Positions 1 to 7,486 of a DNA stretch of 64,000 nucleotides are shown here, in pieces. This DNA is from Pseudomonadota bacterium (GTDB lineage: Bacteria > Myxococcota_A > UBA796 > SXON01), in assembly GCA_030684355.1 (NCBI GenBank), contig JAUXTN010000238.1:42690-106689 (forward strand), in the 5' to 3' direction. Below the pieces are notes generated by a model. It made no database searches. It was not told the origin of the DNA and saw only the letters and a list, made by a program, of their open reading frames with translations. The number at the start of each line of letters is the position of its first letter. Position 1 is the stretch's first letter. The position numbers were made by a program, and so were the translations under genes.

Positions 1-1248
1 GACAACGCCGAGAACTGCGGCATCAAGCTCATCGAGGGCGGCCGCCTCGCCGAGGGCGCACGCGGGCTCGTGATCACCAACAGCGGCGGCGCCGCAGCAT
101 GCGTGGGCGTCTCGCAGGTCCACACCTTGCCGGCCGAGGACAGCGCCTACACCGGCAACACCTACGACCAGGTGAACGTCAGCGGCAGCGCCCTGCGCGC
201 CTCCGTCACCTGGGACGATCTCGGCGTCCCCTACGCCATCACCGACTCCTTCGAGGTCAGCTACACCGCCGACGAGCCCGCGATCCTCACGATCGATCCG
301 GGCGTCGTCGTCAAGATGGCCGAAGGGACCGAGATCAACTTCTCGTCGGACGGCGGGGCCTCCGGCCTCCAGGCCGACAGCGTCACCTTCACGGCGCTCG
401 GCGCGATGGTGGCCGGCTCCTGGCGCGGCATCTCGTTCGAGCGCGGCACGGAGGACGGCACGCGCCTCTCCGACGTGACGATCGAGTACGCGGGCGGGGA
501 CGCCCAGGCCGCGGCCCTCCTCCTCTCCGACGCCTGGGTCATCCTCGACGACGTGACGGTCTCCGACTCCGCCACCGTCGCGATCCGCCTCCAGGGCTGG
601 ACCCAGCTCCTGCACGGCTCCGGCGGCATCACCGCGACCGGCTCCGCGCTACCGCTCTCGGCCGTGCCGAACGCGGTGGGCTCCCTCCCCGACGACATCG
701 ATCTCGCCGGCAACGACGAGGACGTCATCCTCCTCTCCGGCGACGGCCTCGTGTACGCCTCCGCCAACTGGGGCGCGTTCGACTGGGACTACCGCGTCGC
801 GACGAACATCGCGGTCGACGGCAGCGCCGACTACCCGGCCGTGCTCACGCTCTCCCCCGGGGTCACGCTCCGCTTCGACAACGACGCCCGCCTCGAGGTC
901 GGCAAGGACGGCGCCGCCGGGCTCATCGCGCAGGGCACGTCGACCTCGCGCGTGCGTTTCATCCCTTACGACGCCTACCAGCCCGGCGCGTGGGGCGGCA
1001 TCGCCTTCTACGGCAACACCGAGGACGCCTTCGCGATCCTCGATAACTTCGAGGTGGGCTGGGCGGGCGGCGAGCGGCTCGGCGCGGGGGTCGTCGTGAC
1101 CGAGGGCGCGCTCCCCACCATCTCGAACGGCTACATCCACGACAGCACCGAGTGGGGCCTCCTCGGCGACTGCTCCTCCGTCGTCCCGACGAGCATGACC
1201 TACGCCGACAACTTCTCCGGGGACGAGTCCATCACCCCCTGCGGCTGA
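1..1248 (+). CDS. Beta-helix surface protein, 5' end outside the window
   Basis: The reading frame is open from base 1, so the start lies upstream. The visible 415 residues are rich in Asp, Gly, Thr and Ser. They contain repeated turns of the type 'LTIDPGVVVKMAEGTEINF' and 'LTLSPGVTLRFDNDARLEV', each followed by 'GSWRGISF' or 'GAWGGIAF'. This pattern is typical of right-handed parallel beta-helix proteins in Myxococcota, which are usually exported and surface-bound. No catalytic motif is visible, and the substrate or partner is unknown. The protein ends at a TGA at 1246-1248. A strong hairpin terminator lies about 100 bases downstream. Confidence 0.75.
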   Translation, partial: DNAENCGIKLIEGGRLAEGARGLVITNSGGAAACVGVSQVHTLPAEDSAYTGNTYDQVNVSGSALRASVTWDDLGVPYAITDSFEVSYTADEPAILTIDPGVVVKMAEGTEINFSSDGGASGLQADSVTFTALGAMVAGSWRGISFERGTEDGTRLSDVTIEYAGGDAQAAALLLSDAWVILDDVTVSDSATVAIRLQGWTQLLHGSGGITATGSALPLSAVPNAVGSLPDDIDLAGNDEDVILLSGDGLVYASANWGAFDWDYRVATNIAVDGSADYPAVLTLSPGVTLRFDNDARLEVGKDGAAGLIAQGTSTSRVRFIPYDAYQPGAWGGIAFYGNTEDAFAILDNFEVGWAGGERLGAGVVVTEGALPTISNGYIHDSTEWGLLGDCSSVVPTSMTYADNFSGDESITPCG

Positions 1249-1250
1249 TC

Positions 1251-1292
1251 GTGGGCGGCTGAATCGTAGGCGGCTGAATCGTAGGCGGCTGA
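1251..1292 (+). repeat. 15-bp tandem repeat just after the stop codon
   Basis: Units start at 1251, 1266 and 1281 (core GGCGGCTGAATC, the last one shortened). Related GGCGGCTG words also occur at the end of the preceding gene, so the repeat seems to have grown out of its 3' end. Confidence 0.8.
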
Positions 1293-1345
1293 GCGTGGGC
1301 GGCCCGGCGGCAGGGCCGCCGTCGGCACCCTCCGAGCCGTACGAT

Positions 1346-1372
1346 CCACCTCCGGCCACGGGCCGGAGGTGG
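1346..1372 (+). terminator. Intrinsic terminator after the beta-helix gene
   Basis: Perfect 12-bp GC-rich stem (1346-1357 with 1361-1372), 3-base loop ACG, followed by CTTTC. It lies on the expected strand for ending the gene that stops at 1248. Confidence 0.7.
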
Positions 1373-1629
1373 CTTTCGCCCGCCTTCGGCAGCGCGCTGC
1401 GCGCTCGGCTGGCGGCTCCTCCCGCCTGCCGGCGGGCGGAACCGCCGAGCCGGGCGGCCGGGCCGCCCGCTCTCCGGTCGCCTGCCGCGCGCGCGGTGGT
1501 GACTTCGGCGCCGGGGTGCGCCGTTGCGGGCGGGTGGGCTTTGGCCGTCCACTCGTGGCTCGTGAGCCGGCGGGCCGCACGGGGGCCGCCGGTTTCGGCG
1601 AGGGGGTGCCGCGGTGACGGCCCTGCCAT

Positions 1630-1737
1630 GCGGTCACCGGCGGGGGACCTTCCGACAAGGGGGGCCTTCCATGACCGCCAGGCGGTCACCGGCGGGGGAC
1701 CTTCCGCCTCCGCCAAGGGGGGCCTTCCATGACCGCC
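1630..1737. repeat. Imperfect duplicated unit of about 50 bp
   Basis: Unit 1 (1630-1679) and unit 2 (1682-1737) share GCGGTCACCGGCGGGGGACC at the left and a GGGGGGCCTTCC...GACCGCC right half. Unit 2 carries a 6-bp insertion. A further partial left end follows at about 1740. Unit ends are inverted (GCGGTCA / TGACCGC). Confidence 0.75.
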
Positions 1738-1764
1738 CCGCGGTCACGCGAAACGACCCACCGC

Positions 1765-4158
1765 TCACGGCGCCTCGAGCAACACGCTCGCGTCCTGGCC
1801 CCCGAAGCCGAAGGAGTTCGAGAGCAGGTACCGCCCCTCGAAGGCGCGTGCGGTCCGGACGACCGCGACCGGGCACCGTGGATCGGCGAGCTCGGCGCCG
1901 ACGGTCCCGGGGATCCGGCCCCGCGCGAAGGCCACGAGGCACCCGGCGAGCTCGAGCGCGCCGGCGGCGGCCATCGCGTGCCCGATGGCCCCCTTGAACG
2001 AGCCCACCGGGACGTCCGCCGGAAAGAGGTCGAGGATCGCGGCGGCCTCGGCCTCGTCGTTGAGCGGCGTGCCCGTGCCGTGGGCGTTGACGTAGGCGAC
2101 ATCTTCGGGGGCGATCCCCGCCCGCGTCAACGCCGCGGCCATCGCGCGGCGGGCGGGCGCGCCGCCGGGGCGCGGGGCGGTGGGGGCGTAGCCGTCCTGG
2201 GCGCTGCCCCACCCGGCGACACGCGCCAGGATCCGGGCGCCGCGCCGCCGCGCCGCACTCTCCTCTTCGACGAGGAAGCAGGCGGCGCCCTCTCCCACCA
2301 GGATGCCGTCCCGCCGCGGATCGAACGGGCGACACGCTCCGCGCGGCGAGAGGACGCCGAGCTTCTGGAGCCCGGCGAGGCCCAGCGGGTTGAGCATCGA
2401 GTCCGCGCCGCCACACACGACGCGCTCGGCCTCGCCCGCGGCGATCCACTCGGCGGCCTGCGCCACCGCGAGCGCGCCCCCGGCGCACGCGGAGGCATGC
2501 ACGAGCGTGGGCCCCGACACCGGCAGCATCTCGGCGACGGCGCGGGCGGGGAGGTCGAGCGGCGCGCGGTATCGCAGCCCCGGACCGCCGGGATCGCGCC
2601 CCCAGTCGAGACCGGCGGGCGTGGCGAGCGGGAGGAAGTCCTCCAGCCACGCCTGCTCCAGCCCCAGGGCGAGCGAGAGCGCGAGGTCCACGGGGCGCCC
2701 CGCGGCGCGCCAGGCCTCGTGGGCGGCGGCCACGGCGAAGGGCAGCCGACGATCGCGTAGCCATCCTCGCGCGGACCACGCGGCGCGCAGCTCCTCGGGG
2801 AGCGGCACGGTGCCCGGGACGGCGCCGACCGCCGGAAACCCGGGAAGGTGTGCGGCGAGCGAGATGGCGGGCACGCCGGAGAGGAGGCCGTCCCAGAGGG
2901 CGTCTACACCGAGGCCGTAGGGGGAGACCACGCCGACGCCAGTGACGACGGGGCTGCGGCGCGGGCGGTGGGGCTTCCGGGTGGGGGGTACGCAGGACAC
3001 GCGGTCGTCAACGGGGCTCCCGGCGGAGAGCCCCGCGGCGTCGACCGCGACAGGCTCCGCGGCGCTGGCGAGCCTGGCAAGCTCCGCCGCGGGGGCGTGC
3101 GCGCGGCTCCCGACGTGCGCCGCCGCGGTGAAGCGCGCGCCGTCGACCTCGACGGGGCCGTGCCCCTCGCGCACCCGGGTCAGCGCCTCCCACCAGCGCA
3201 CGGCCGGGGCGGCGGCGCCAAGGTCACCGTAGGGGGCGGGGTCGGCAGCGTGGGTTCGCGTCGGGAGCACGGACTGACGGGCGGGGCCGGCGAAGGACGC
3301 GTCGACGACGGACGCGTCGGCGACCGACACGTCGTCGATCTCAACCCACGCGAGGGGCGCCGTGGCCTCGCGCGCGAGGAGGAGCACCACGGCGCCCTCG
3401 CCGGGGGGCGTGTGGATCCCGGCCTGGGTGCGTTCGAAGCGGGTAACAGGGTGGTGCAGGCTGTCCGCGGCGCCGACGAGCGCCCAGGGGACCTCGTCGA
3501 GGGCGCGGATCCCCTCGCGGAGCGCGTGCAGGGCCGCGCGGTCGGAGCCCCATCCCCCGTCGAAGAACGCGCCGCTCGGCCCCTGCAACCCCTCGCGGAT
3601 GGCCCCGTGGCAGAGCGTGAAGTTGTTCATGAGCTGGAACGCCAGCAGCGGGTTGCACGCCGCCACGCCGCGTCGGGCGAAGCGCTCCACGTCGAGGGTC
3701 GTGCCAACGCGTCCGCCCCCCACAGTGGCCGCCGCGAGGATGCGCAACACGTCGTCGAGCGCGCCGTTGGAGGCGCCCACGGCGAGGAAGGCGGCGGTGC
3801 GGGCGGGGTCGACGGACGGGCACATGACAGCGCGGGGGGCGGCTCGATCGGACGCGGCGGCCTCCGCTCTCATCGCGAGCGGTGCATGCATGGTGGGCGA
3901 TCCGTGCGCCGCGAGCGCATCGTGGATCAGGTGCGGTCCGGGCACGGCGACGGAAGCAGGTGTCGCGAGCGCGTCGTGGATGGCGAGCGCGTCGTGGATG
4001 GCGAGCGCGGCGAGGCAGGCTCCGCGCGACATCTGGCGGCGCACCCGCGCGAGGGTCGGGTCGTCGCGGTCCACGCGCCACCCGTCAGCGCCATGGGTCG
4101 GGAGGACCACGCCAATGGCGACGATCGCGGCCCTCACTGGAGCGGCGTCCGCCGGCAT
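1765..4158 (-). CDS. Double ketosynthase (degenerate KS fused to active FabF-type KS)
   Basis: A 797-residue fusion. The C-terminal half (from about residue 404, 'VVTGVGVVSPYG') is a complete FabF-type 3-oxoacyl-ACP synthase, with Cys558 in 'HASACAGG', His693 in 'AHGTGTPLND' and His727 in 'GAIGHAMAAAG'. These form the Cys-His-His decarboxylative Claisen-condensation triad. The N-terminal half (residues about 8-270) has KS-like segments such as 'NPLLAFQLMNNF' and 'GAADSLHHPVTRF' but no Cys-His-His triad, as in chain-length-factor or APE-type partner KS domains. Some of this half is low-complexity ('AIHDALAIHDALA'). ATG 4158 was chosen; GTG 4137 is possible. The frame stays open upstream through a hairpin array, which I regard as non-coding. 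It lies downstream of the FabZ-KS pair on the same strand and probably works with them on an acyl-ACP product. The product is unknown. Confidence 0.8.
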   Translation of the reverse strand: MPADAAPVRAAIVAIGVVLPTHGADGWRVDRDDPTLARVRRQMSRGACLAALAIHDALAIHDALATPASVAVPGPHLIHDALAAHGSPTMHAPLAMRAEAAASDRAAPRAVMCPSVDPARTAAFLAVGASNGALDDVLRILAAATVGGGRVGTTLDVERFARRGVAACNPLLAFQLMNNFTLCHGAIREGLQGPSGAFFDGGWGSDRAALHALREGIRALDEVPWALVGAADSLHHPVTRFERTQAGIHTPPGEGAVVLLLAREATAPLAWVEIDDVSVADASVVDASFAGPARQSVLPTRTHAADPAPYGDLGAAAPAVRWWEALTRVREGHGPVEVDGARFTAAAHVGSRAHAPAAELARLASAAEPVAVDAAGLSAGSPVDDRVSCVPPTRKPHRPRRSPVVTGVGVVSPYGLGVDALWDGLLSGVPAISLAAHLPGFPAVGAVPGTVPLPEELRAAWSARGWLRDRRLPFAVAAAHEAWRAAGRPVDLALSLALGLEQAWLEDFLPLATPAGLDWGRDPGGPGLRYRAPLDLPARAVAEMLPVSGPTLVHASACAGGALAVAQAAEWIAAGEAERVVCGGADSMLNPLGLAGLQKLGVLSPRGACRPFDPRRDGILVGEGAACFLVEEESAARRRGARILARVAGWGSAQDGYAPTAPRPGGAPARRAMAAALTRAGIAPEDVAYVNAHGTGTPLNDEAEAAAILDLFPADVPVGSFKGAIGHAMAAAGALELAGCLVAFARGRIPGTVGAELADPRCPVAVVRTARAFEGRYLLSNSFGFGGQDASVLLEAP
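3965..4009 (-). repeat. 18-bp coding tandem repeat inside the double ketosynthase
   Basis: Two exact 18-bp units (3965-3982, 3983-4000) and half of a third encode repeated Ala-Ile-His-Asp-Ala-Leu in the N-terminal, degenerate KS half. A related unit occurs near 3910. Confidence 0.7.
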
Positions 4159-4204
4159 CTGGACGCTTCCGTCCGCGGCGGTCGGGGAGCGATCGCGCCA
4201 GATC

Positions 4205-4377
4205 GGCCATTCGAGGGGGGGCCTACGCCAGGGCCCCCCGTGAGTGGCCGAACCTGCGCGCCGGATCGGCCACTCGAGGGGGGGCCTGGGGTCGGGGCCC
4301 CCTCCGAGTGGCCGATCCTGGCGCCAATGCCTGCCATTGGCGGGGGGGCCTGCGCCAGGGCCCCCCGGGAGTGGCAG
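4205..4377. repeat. Array of three homologous GC-rich hairpins
   Basis: Three inverted repeats in a row: 4205-4249, 4265-4316 and 4331-4377. Each has a 19-20 base arm with the core GCCAYT...GGGGGGCC, a loop of about 7 bases (TACGCCA, a variant, TGCGCCA), and the complementary GGCCCCCC...AGTGGC arm. Arms are nearly perfect and spacing is regular. The array lies just upstream of the double-ketosynthase start, on its leader side. Confidence 0.85.
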
Positions 4378-4461
4378 ATGGGGTGGCGCACGGTCCACGC
4401 GGGCTTCGACGTGGCGAGCGCTCCAGCGGGCGAACGGACCACCAACCCGGCCTGCATCGCG

Positions 4462-4479
4462 GATGTGTCGAAATGTATC
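4462..4479. promoter_or_regulatory. Candidate regulatory words upstream of the double ketosynthase
   Basis: Two GATGTATC-like 8-mers (GATGTGTC at 4462, AATGTATC at 4472) lie in the leader region. They match the phased repeats near the FabZ gene with one mismatch each. This could be a shared operator, but two degenerate copies are weak evidence. Confidence 0.25.
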
Positions 4480-4782
4480 AAGCGACCTCCCGCACCGACG
4501 CGAGCGAGCATGGTCGCGGGTAATGCAAGGGCGCGGCGTGGGCAACGATAGGGCGCGACGGCCTGCGCTGGGCTCGGCGAAGGAGCCCGCGCGCTGGGGC
4601 GCCGCGCGGACAGGCACGCCGAGCCGGGTCCAACGGACAGGCGACGCCGAGCCCGGTGAGATCGGCGCCGCGGCGTCCTCGAGCGGCTGAGGGCCGCACT
4701 TGCAGGCATCGCTTCGCCCGCCGGTGCGGGCGCCACGACCGCGTTCGCCCCCGCGCGTCCCCGCCGGCCGACCGACGCCCCA

Positions 4783-5949
4783 TCACCCCGCGGCGAGCGC
4801 CACCGAGGCGTTCGCCCCCCCGAACGCGAACGCGTTGACGAGCGCGGTGCGGGCCTCGACGCGGCGGCCCTCGCCGATCACGTGGGGGAGGTCGCTGTCG
4901 GGGTCACGGAGGCCGGCCGTCGGGACGAGGTGCCCGTTCGCGAGGGCCTCCACCGCTACGACGAAGCCGAGCGCGCCGGCTCCCGCGATCCAGTGTCCGA
5001 GCGCACCCTTGACGGAGGAGACCGCGCCGAGCGGCAGGCCGAGGCGGCGCAGGGCGGCGGCCTCGACGGCGTCGTTCAGGGGGGTCGAGGTGCCGTGCGC
5101 CTGCACGACGTCGATGCGGTGGAACGGGGTTCCGCTCACGGCCGCCTCGGCCAGCGCCGCGCGCATCGCCCGCTCGGCCCCGCGGCCCTCGGGGTCGGGC
5201 ATCGTGAGGTGGACGGCGTCGACGCTGCGGCCCACCCCCGCGACGCGCACCGGCCCGGGCGCGCGGGTGAGCAGCACCACGGCGGCCCCCTCCCCCACGA
5301 CGAAGCCGTCGCGACGCCGATCGAAGGGGCACGACACCCCGCGCGCAGAGAGGGCCTGGAGCTTGCCGAAGCCCGCGAGCATGAGGGGGTCTACGTCCGC
5401 GCCGACGCCTCCCGCGACCGCCACGTCGCATTCACCGGCGCGGAGGGCGCGCGTGGCCTCTACGATCGCGGCGAGGCCGGACGCGCAGGCGAGCGAGACG
5501 GTCTCGATCGGGCCGGCGGCGCCGACCAGACGTGCCAGGGCGACCGCCGGCGCGGCGGGCGAAACCACCTCGGGCGACAGGACGTCCGCGAGCGAACGTG
5601 CTCCTTCGGCGAAGCGGGCGGCGTCGAAGGGGCGGCCTGCGGCCGCGACGAGGCGACGGAGCGTGTCGAGGCTGCCACGCCCGGACTCGGCGCCGATGAA
5701 GACCCCGACCCGCCCGGCGCTCGCCGGCACGCGAGGGAGCTCGGCGGCGGCGGCGAGGAGCAGAGGCGTGCGGCGGTCCTCGCCGTAGCGGGCGGGGTCG
5801 AGGAAAGCGTCGACCGGCGCCGCCACGGTGCACGGAAACCGTGTGGCGTCGAAGCGATCGAGGGGACGCACGGCCGTGGCGCCGCCCATCAGCGCATCCA
5901 CGGTGGCACCGGTGCCGCCGAACGACGACCGACATGCCCACGCCTGCAC
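4783..5949 (-). CDS. FabF-type ketosynthase
   Basis: About 388 residues with the full KS triad: Cys155 in 'SLACASGLA', His285 in 'AHGTSTPLND' and His319 in 'VKGALGHWIAG'. It would condense acyl-ACP with malonyl-ACP. 'PFDRRRDGFVVGEGA' and the C-terminal 'NAFAFGGANAS' are also standard KS features. The start is uncertain. GTG 5949 lies 20 bases after the dehydratase stop, and a CTG that overlaps that stop (CTGA) is an alternative. It follows the FabZ-like gene directly, so the two are almost certainly co-transcribed. The length is close to the 410 residues usual for FabF. Whether it serves primary fatty-acid synthesis or a secondary polyene/lipid is not shown. The context with a KS-fusion favours a specialised pathway. 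Confidence 0.87.
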   Translation of the reverse strand: MQAWACRSSFGGTGATVDALMGGATAVRPLDRFDATRFPCTVAAPVDAFLDPARYGEDRRTPLLLAAAAELPRVPASAGRVGVFIGAESGRGSLDTLRRLVAAAGRPFDAARFAEGARSLADVLSPEVVSPAAPAVALARLVGAAGPIETVSLACASGLAAIVEATRALRAGECDVAVAGGVGADVDPLMLAGFGKLQALSARGVSCPFDRRRDGFVVGEGAAVVLLTRAPGPVRVAGVGRSVDAVHLTMPDPEGRGAERAMRAALAEAAVSGTPFHRIDVVQAHGTSTPLNDAVEAAALRRLGLPLGAVSSVKGALGHWIAGAGALGFVVAVEALANGHLVPTAGLRDPDSDLPHVIGEGRRVEARTALVNAFAFGGANASVALAAG

Positions 5950-5969
5950 GTAGACCGGCGGGACGGGGC

Positions 5970-6437
5970 TCAGGGGGCCTCCGTCTGCCCGTAGAGCCAG
6001 AGGTTGAGATACTCGAGGCGCCGCTCGATGACGCGGGGGTTCGTCACCTTCACGAGGGCGAACGTCAGGGTCGCCTCGGCTACCACGTTGCCGTCCACCC
6101 GCGCGATGCCCCGGACCCGGCCGCCATCCTCGGTCGCGTGCTCGCCGAGGGTCTCCAGCTCGACACGGTCGCCCGGCCGGACGAGCTGCCGAAACCGCGC
6201 TTTGTCCGCCGAGAGCAGGAGCGCGTGGAGGTCCGAGCGGCCCCGCGCGCGAAGCGTGGCCTCGACGAGCACGCCGCCGAGCTGCGCGAGCCCCTCGAGG
6301 AGCAGCGCCCCCGGCATCACCGGGTGGCCCGGGAAGTGATCCGCGAGGAAGTCCTCCGACAACGAGCACACCTTGATGCCGAGCGCACGGGTCGGCGGCT
6401 CCAGAGCCGTGATGCGGTCGAGGAGGAGGTAGCGCAT
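5970..6437 (-). CDS. FabZ-like 3-hydroxyacyl-ACP dehydratase
   Basis: 155 residues with a hot-dog fold signature. 'HFPGHPVMPGALLLEGLAQ' holds the catalytic His and, further on, the Glu in 'LLEGLAQ' that together dehydrate 3-hydroxyacyl-ACP. The length matches FabZ (about 150). ATG 6437 begins 'MRYLLLDRI', the usual family start. A further in-frame ATG at 6509 would add 24 residues of IHPx tetrapeptides encoded by 12-bp DNA repeats. I consider that region regulatory, but cannot exclude translation. First gene of the minus-strand ketosynthase unit, followed 20 bases later by the FabF-type gene. It is divergent from the START-like gene at 6785. Confidence 0.87.
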   Translation of the reverse strand: MRYLLLDRITALEPPTRALGIKVCSLSEDFLADHFPGHPVMPGALLLEGLAQLGGVLVEATLRARGRSDLHALLLSADKARFRQLVRPGDRVELETLGEHATEDGGRVRGIARVDGNVVAEATLTFALVKVTNPRVIERRLEYLNLWLYGQTEAP

Positions 6438-6460
6438 CCCGTCGCCTAACGCGGGTGGTG

Positions 6461-6504
6461 GATGTATCTTCGGATGTATCACCGGGTGTATCGACAGGTG
6501 TATC
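6461..6504. promoter_or_regulatory. Four GRTGTATC direct repeats at exact 12-bp spacing
   Basis: GATGTATC at 6461 and 6473, GGTGTATC at 6485 and 6497. The exact phase, the location 24 bp upstream of the FabZ start and a second cluster with the same word and spacing at 6624 suggest a protein-binding site. Head-to-tail repeats of about one helical turn are used by some MerR-family regulators (CarH binds 11-bp direct repeats), but no such regulator is encoded here. Confidence 0.5.
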
Positions 6505-6623
6505 GCCATCGTCGGCACCACCGGAGCACGACCGAGGGCGTCCGCCCGGTCCGGGCGCTGCGCCGCGCCACGTCGGGACGGCGACGCGGCGCCGGGTCCA
6601 GGTGTCACGGTACTCGTGGCCTG

Positions 6624-6643
6624 GATGTATCAGCCGGTGTATC
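6624..6643. promoter_or_regulatory. Second GRTGTATC pair, 12-bp spacing
   Basis: GATGTATC at 6624 and GGTGTATC at 6636, in the divergent spacer between the FabZ gene (minus) and the START-like gene (plus). Same word and spacing as the four-copy cluster at 6461. Confidence 0.45.
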
Positions 6644-6784
6644 GCCGTCGCCGCTGTTTTCACGCCGCCACCGCCCCCCTACGAGGCCGGCGCGGTTGCG
6701 GCTCTGGGTCACAACGGTCGCGGCGCGGACGCTGCGCCCTGTGCAAAGGTCACCGGCCGCCTGGGGTTCCGGTTAGCTGTCCGC

Positions 6785-7432
6785 GTGACCCCCACCGTCG
6801 AGCAATGTGACCTGGTCGTGCTGGCCACCCTCGCGGCCCCCGAGGCCGACTCCAAGCGGCCGGTGTTGGCGAGCGGGCGCACGGTCGCGAACGGCGTCGA
6901 GCTCGCCGGGGCGCGCGTCGTCTTCGTCAGCGACCATGGGCTCCCGGCCTGGGAGCGCGTGCTGCGCTCCCCGGAGACCACGGACAACTGGCACCCCGCG
7001 TCGCTCGGGACGCGGCGCGTCGAGCGGCTCGACGCCACCCACATCTTCCAACAGCTCGACCTGCGGATCCTCTTCGGGGCGGTCCACATCCGGCGGCAGA
7101 TCATCGTCGGCAGCAAGTGGCTCGACGACACGGCGACGGACCTGCGGAATTGCTGGTTCGGCAGCGATCCCTCGCGCTACCAGGCCCAGGTGGCGCCGTG
7201 GGCGGACGACTCCACGTGGGAGACCATCACCTACGGGAGCTGGCACCTGCGGCCGCAGGCCGACGGCAGGACATGGGTCTCCTACCAGCTCTGGAGCCCG
7301 TCCCAGTCGATGCTGCCGCAGATCCAGGGGTGGGCGATGTCGCGCACGCTCCCCGAGATGATGGGCGCCTTCGAGGCCCACGTGGGCGAGATCGAGGCGG
7401 CGCTCCTCCGTGGCGCGGGGGCCTCGCCGTAG
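6785..7432 (+). CDS. START/SRPBCC-like lipid-binding protein (putative)
   Basis: 215 residues. The central part ('HIFQQLDLRILFGAVHIRR', then 'WETITYGSWHLRPQADGRT') has the alternating strands expected of a START/SRPBCC helix-grip domain that binds hydrophobic ligands. No catalytic residue can be named. GTG 6785 was chosen because the frame upstream is low-complexity and there is no ATG before residue 150. The frame itself is open from 6455. It is divergent from the ketosynthase unit and shares its repeat-rich spacer, so co-regulation with that pathway is plausible. It ends before a bidirectional hairpin at 7438. Family assignment is by pattern only. Confidence 0.55.
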   Translation: MTPTVEQCDLVVLATLAAPEADSKRPVLASGRTVANGVELAGARVVFVSDHGLPAWERVLRSPETTDNWHPASLGTRRVERLDATHIFQQLDLRILFGAVHIRRQIIVGSKWLDDTATDLRNCWFGSDPSRYQAQVAPWADDSTWETITYGSWHLRPQADGRTWVSYQLWSPSQSMLPQIQGWAMSRTLPEMMGAFEAHVGEIEAALLRGAGASP

Positions 7433-7437
7433 CCAGG

Positions 7438-7471
7438 CCGAATAACGTACGGCCTGTCTGTCGTTATTCGG
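7438..7471. terminator. Bidirectional hairpin between convergent genes
   Basis: Perfect 10-bp inverted repeat CCGAATAACG / CGTTATTCGG with a 14-base loop, between genes that end at 7432 (plus) and 7487 (minus). The AT content stands out against the surroundings. Confidence 0.6.
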
Positions 7472-7486
7472 TCGGCGAAGAGCCGT

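Larger units (their letters stand above)
1249..1764. other. Gene-free interval rich in repeats and hairpins
   Basis: No convincing gene is seen in these 516 bases; the open frames are low-complexity Arg/Ala/Pro/Gly shadows. The interval holds a 15-bp tandem repeat, a 12-bp-stem terminator, a second palindrome at 1451-1469 (8-bp stem, CGG loop) and a duplicated unit of about 50 bp near its right end. It separates the plus-strand beta-helix gene from the minus-strand ketosynthase gene. Confidence 0.6.
4159..4782. other. Long leader/intergenic region with hairpin array
   Basis: 624 bases between two same-strand ketosynthase genes. It holds three tandem GC hairpins (4205-4377) and a pair of GATGTATC-like words (4462-4469, 4472-4479). 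The remaining sequence (about 4480-4782) shows nothing recognisable. The minus-strand frame is open through much of it but reads as low-complexity Arg/Pro/Ala, so I do not call it coding. Confidence 0.55.

Noticed and set aside
1295..1732. Plus-strand frame of 145 residues in the repeat-rich interval
   Set aside because: Low-complexity Pro/Ala/Arg translation across terminator and repeats, with no ribosome site.
4159..4617. N-terminal extension of the double ketosynthase in the open frame to 4617
   Set aside because: It would translate straight through the hairpin array as Arg/Pro/Gly low complexity, with no family similarity.
5950..6663. Long N-terminal extension of the second ketosynthase frame
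   Set aside because: It is out of frame with, and overlaps, the FabZ-like gene; no KS sequence is present before residue 1 of the chosen start.
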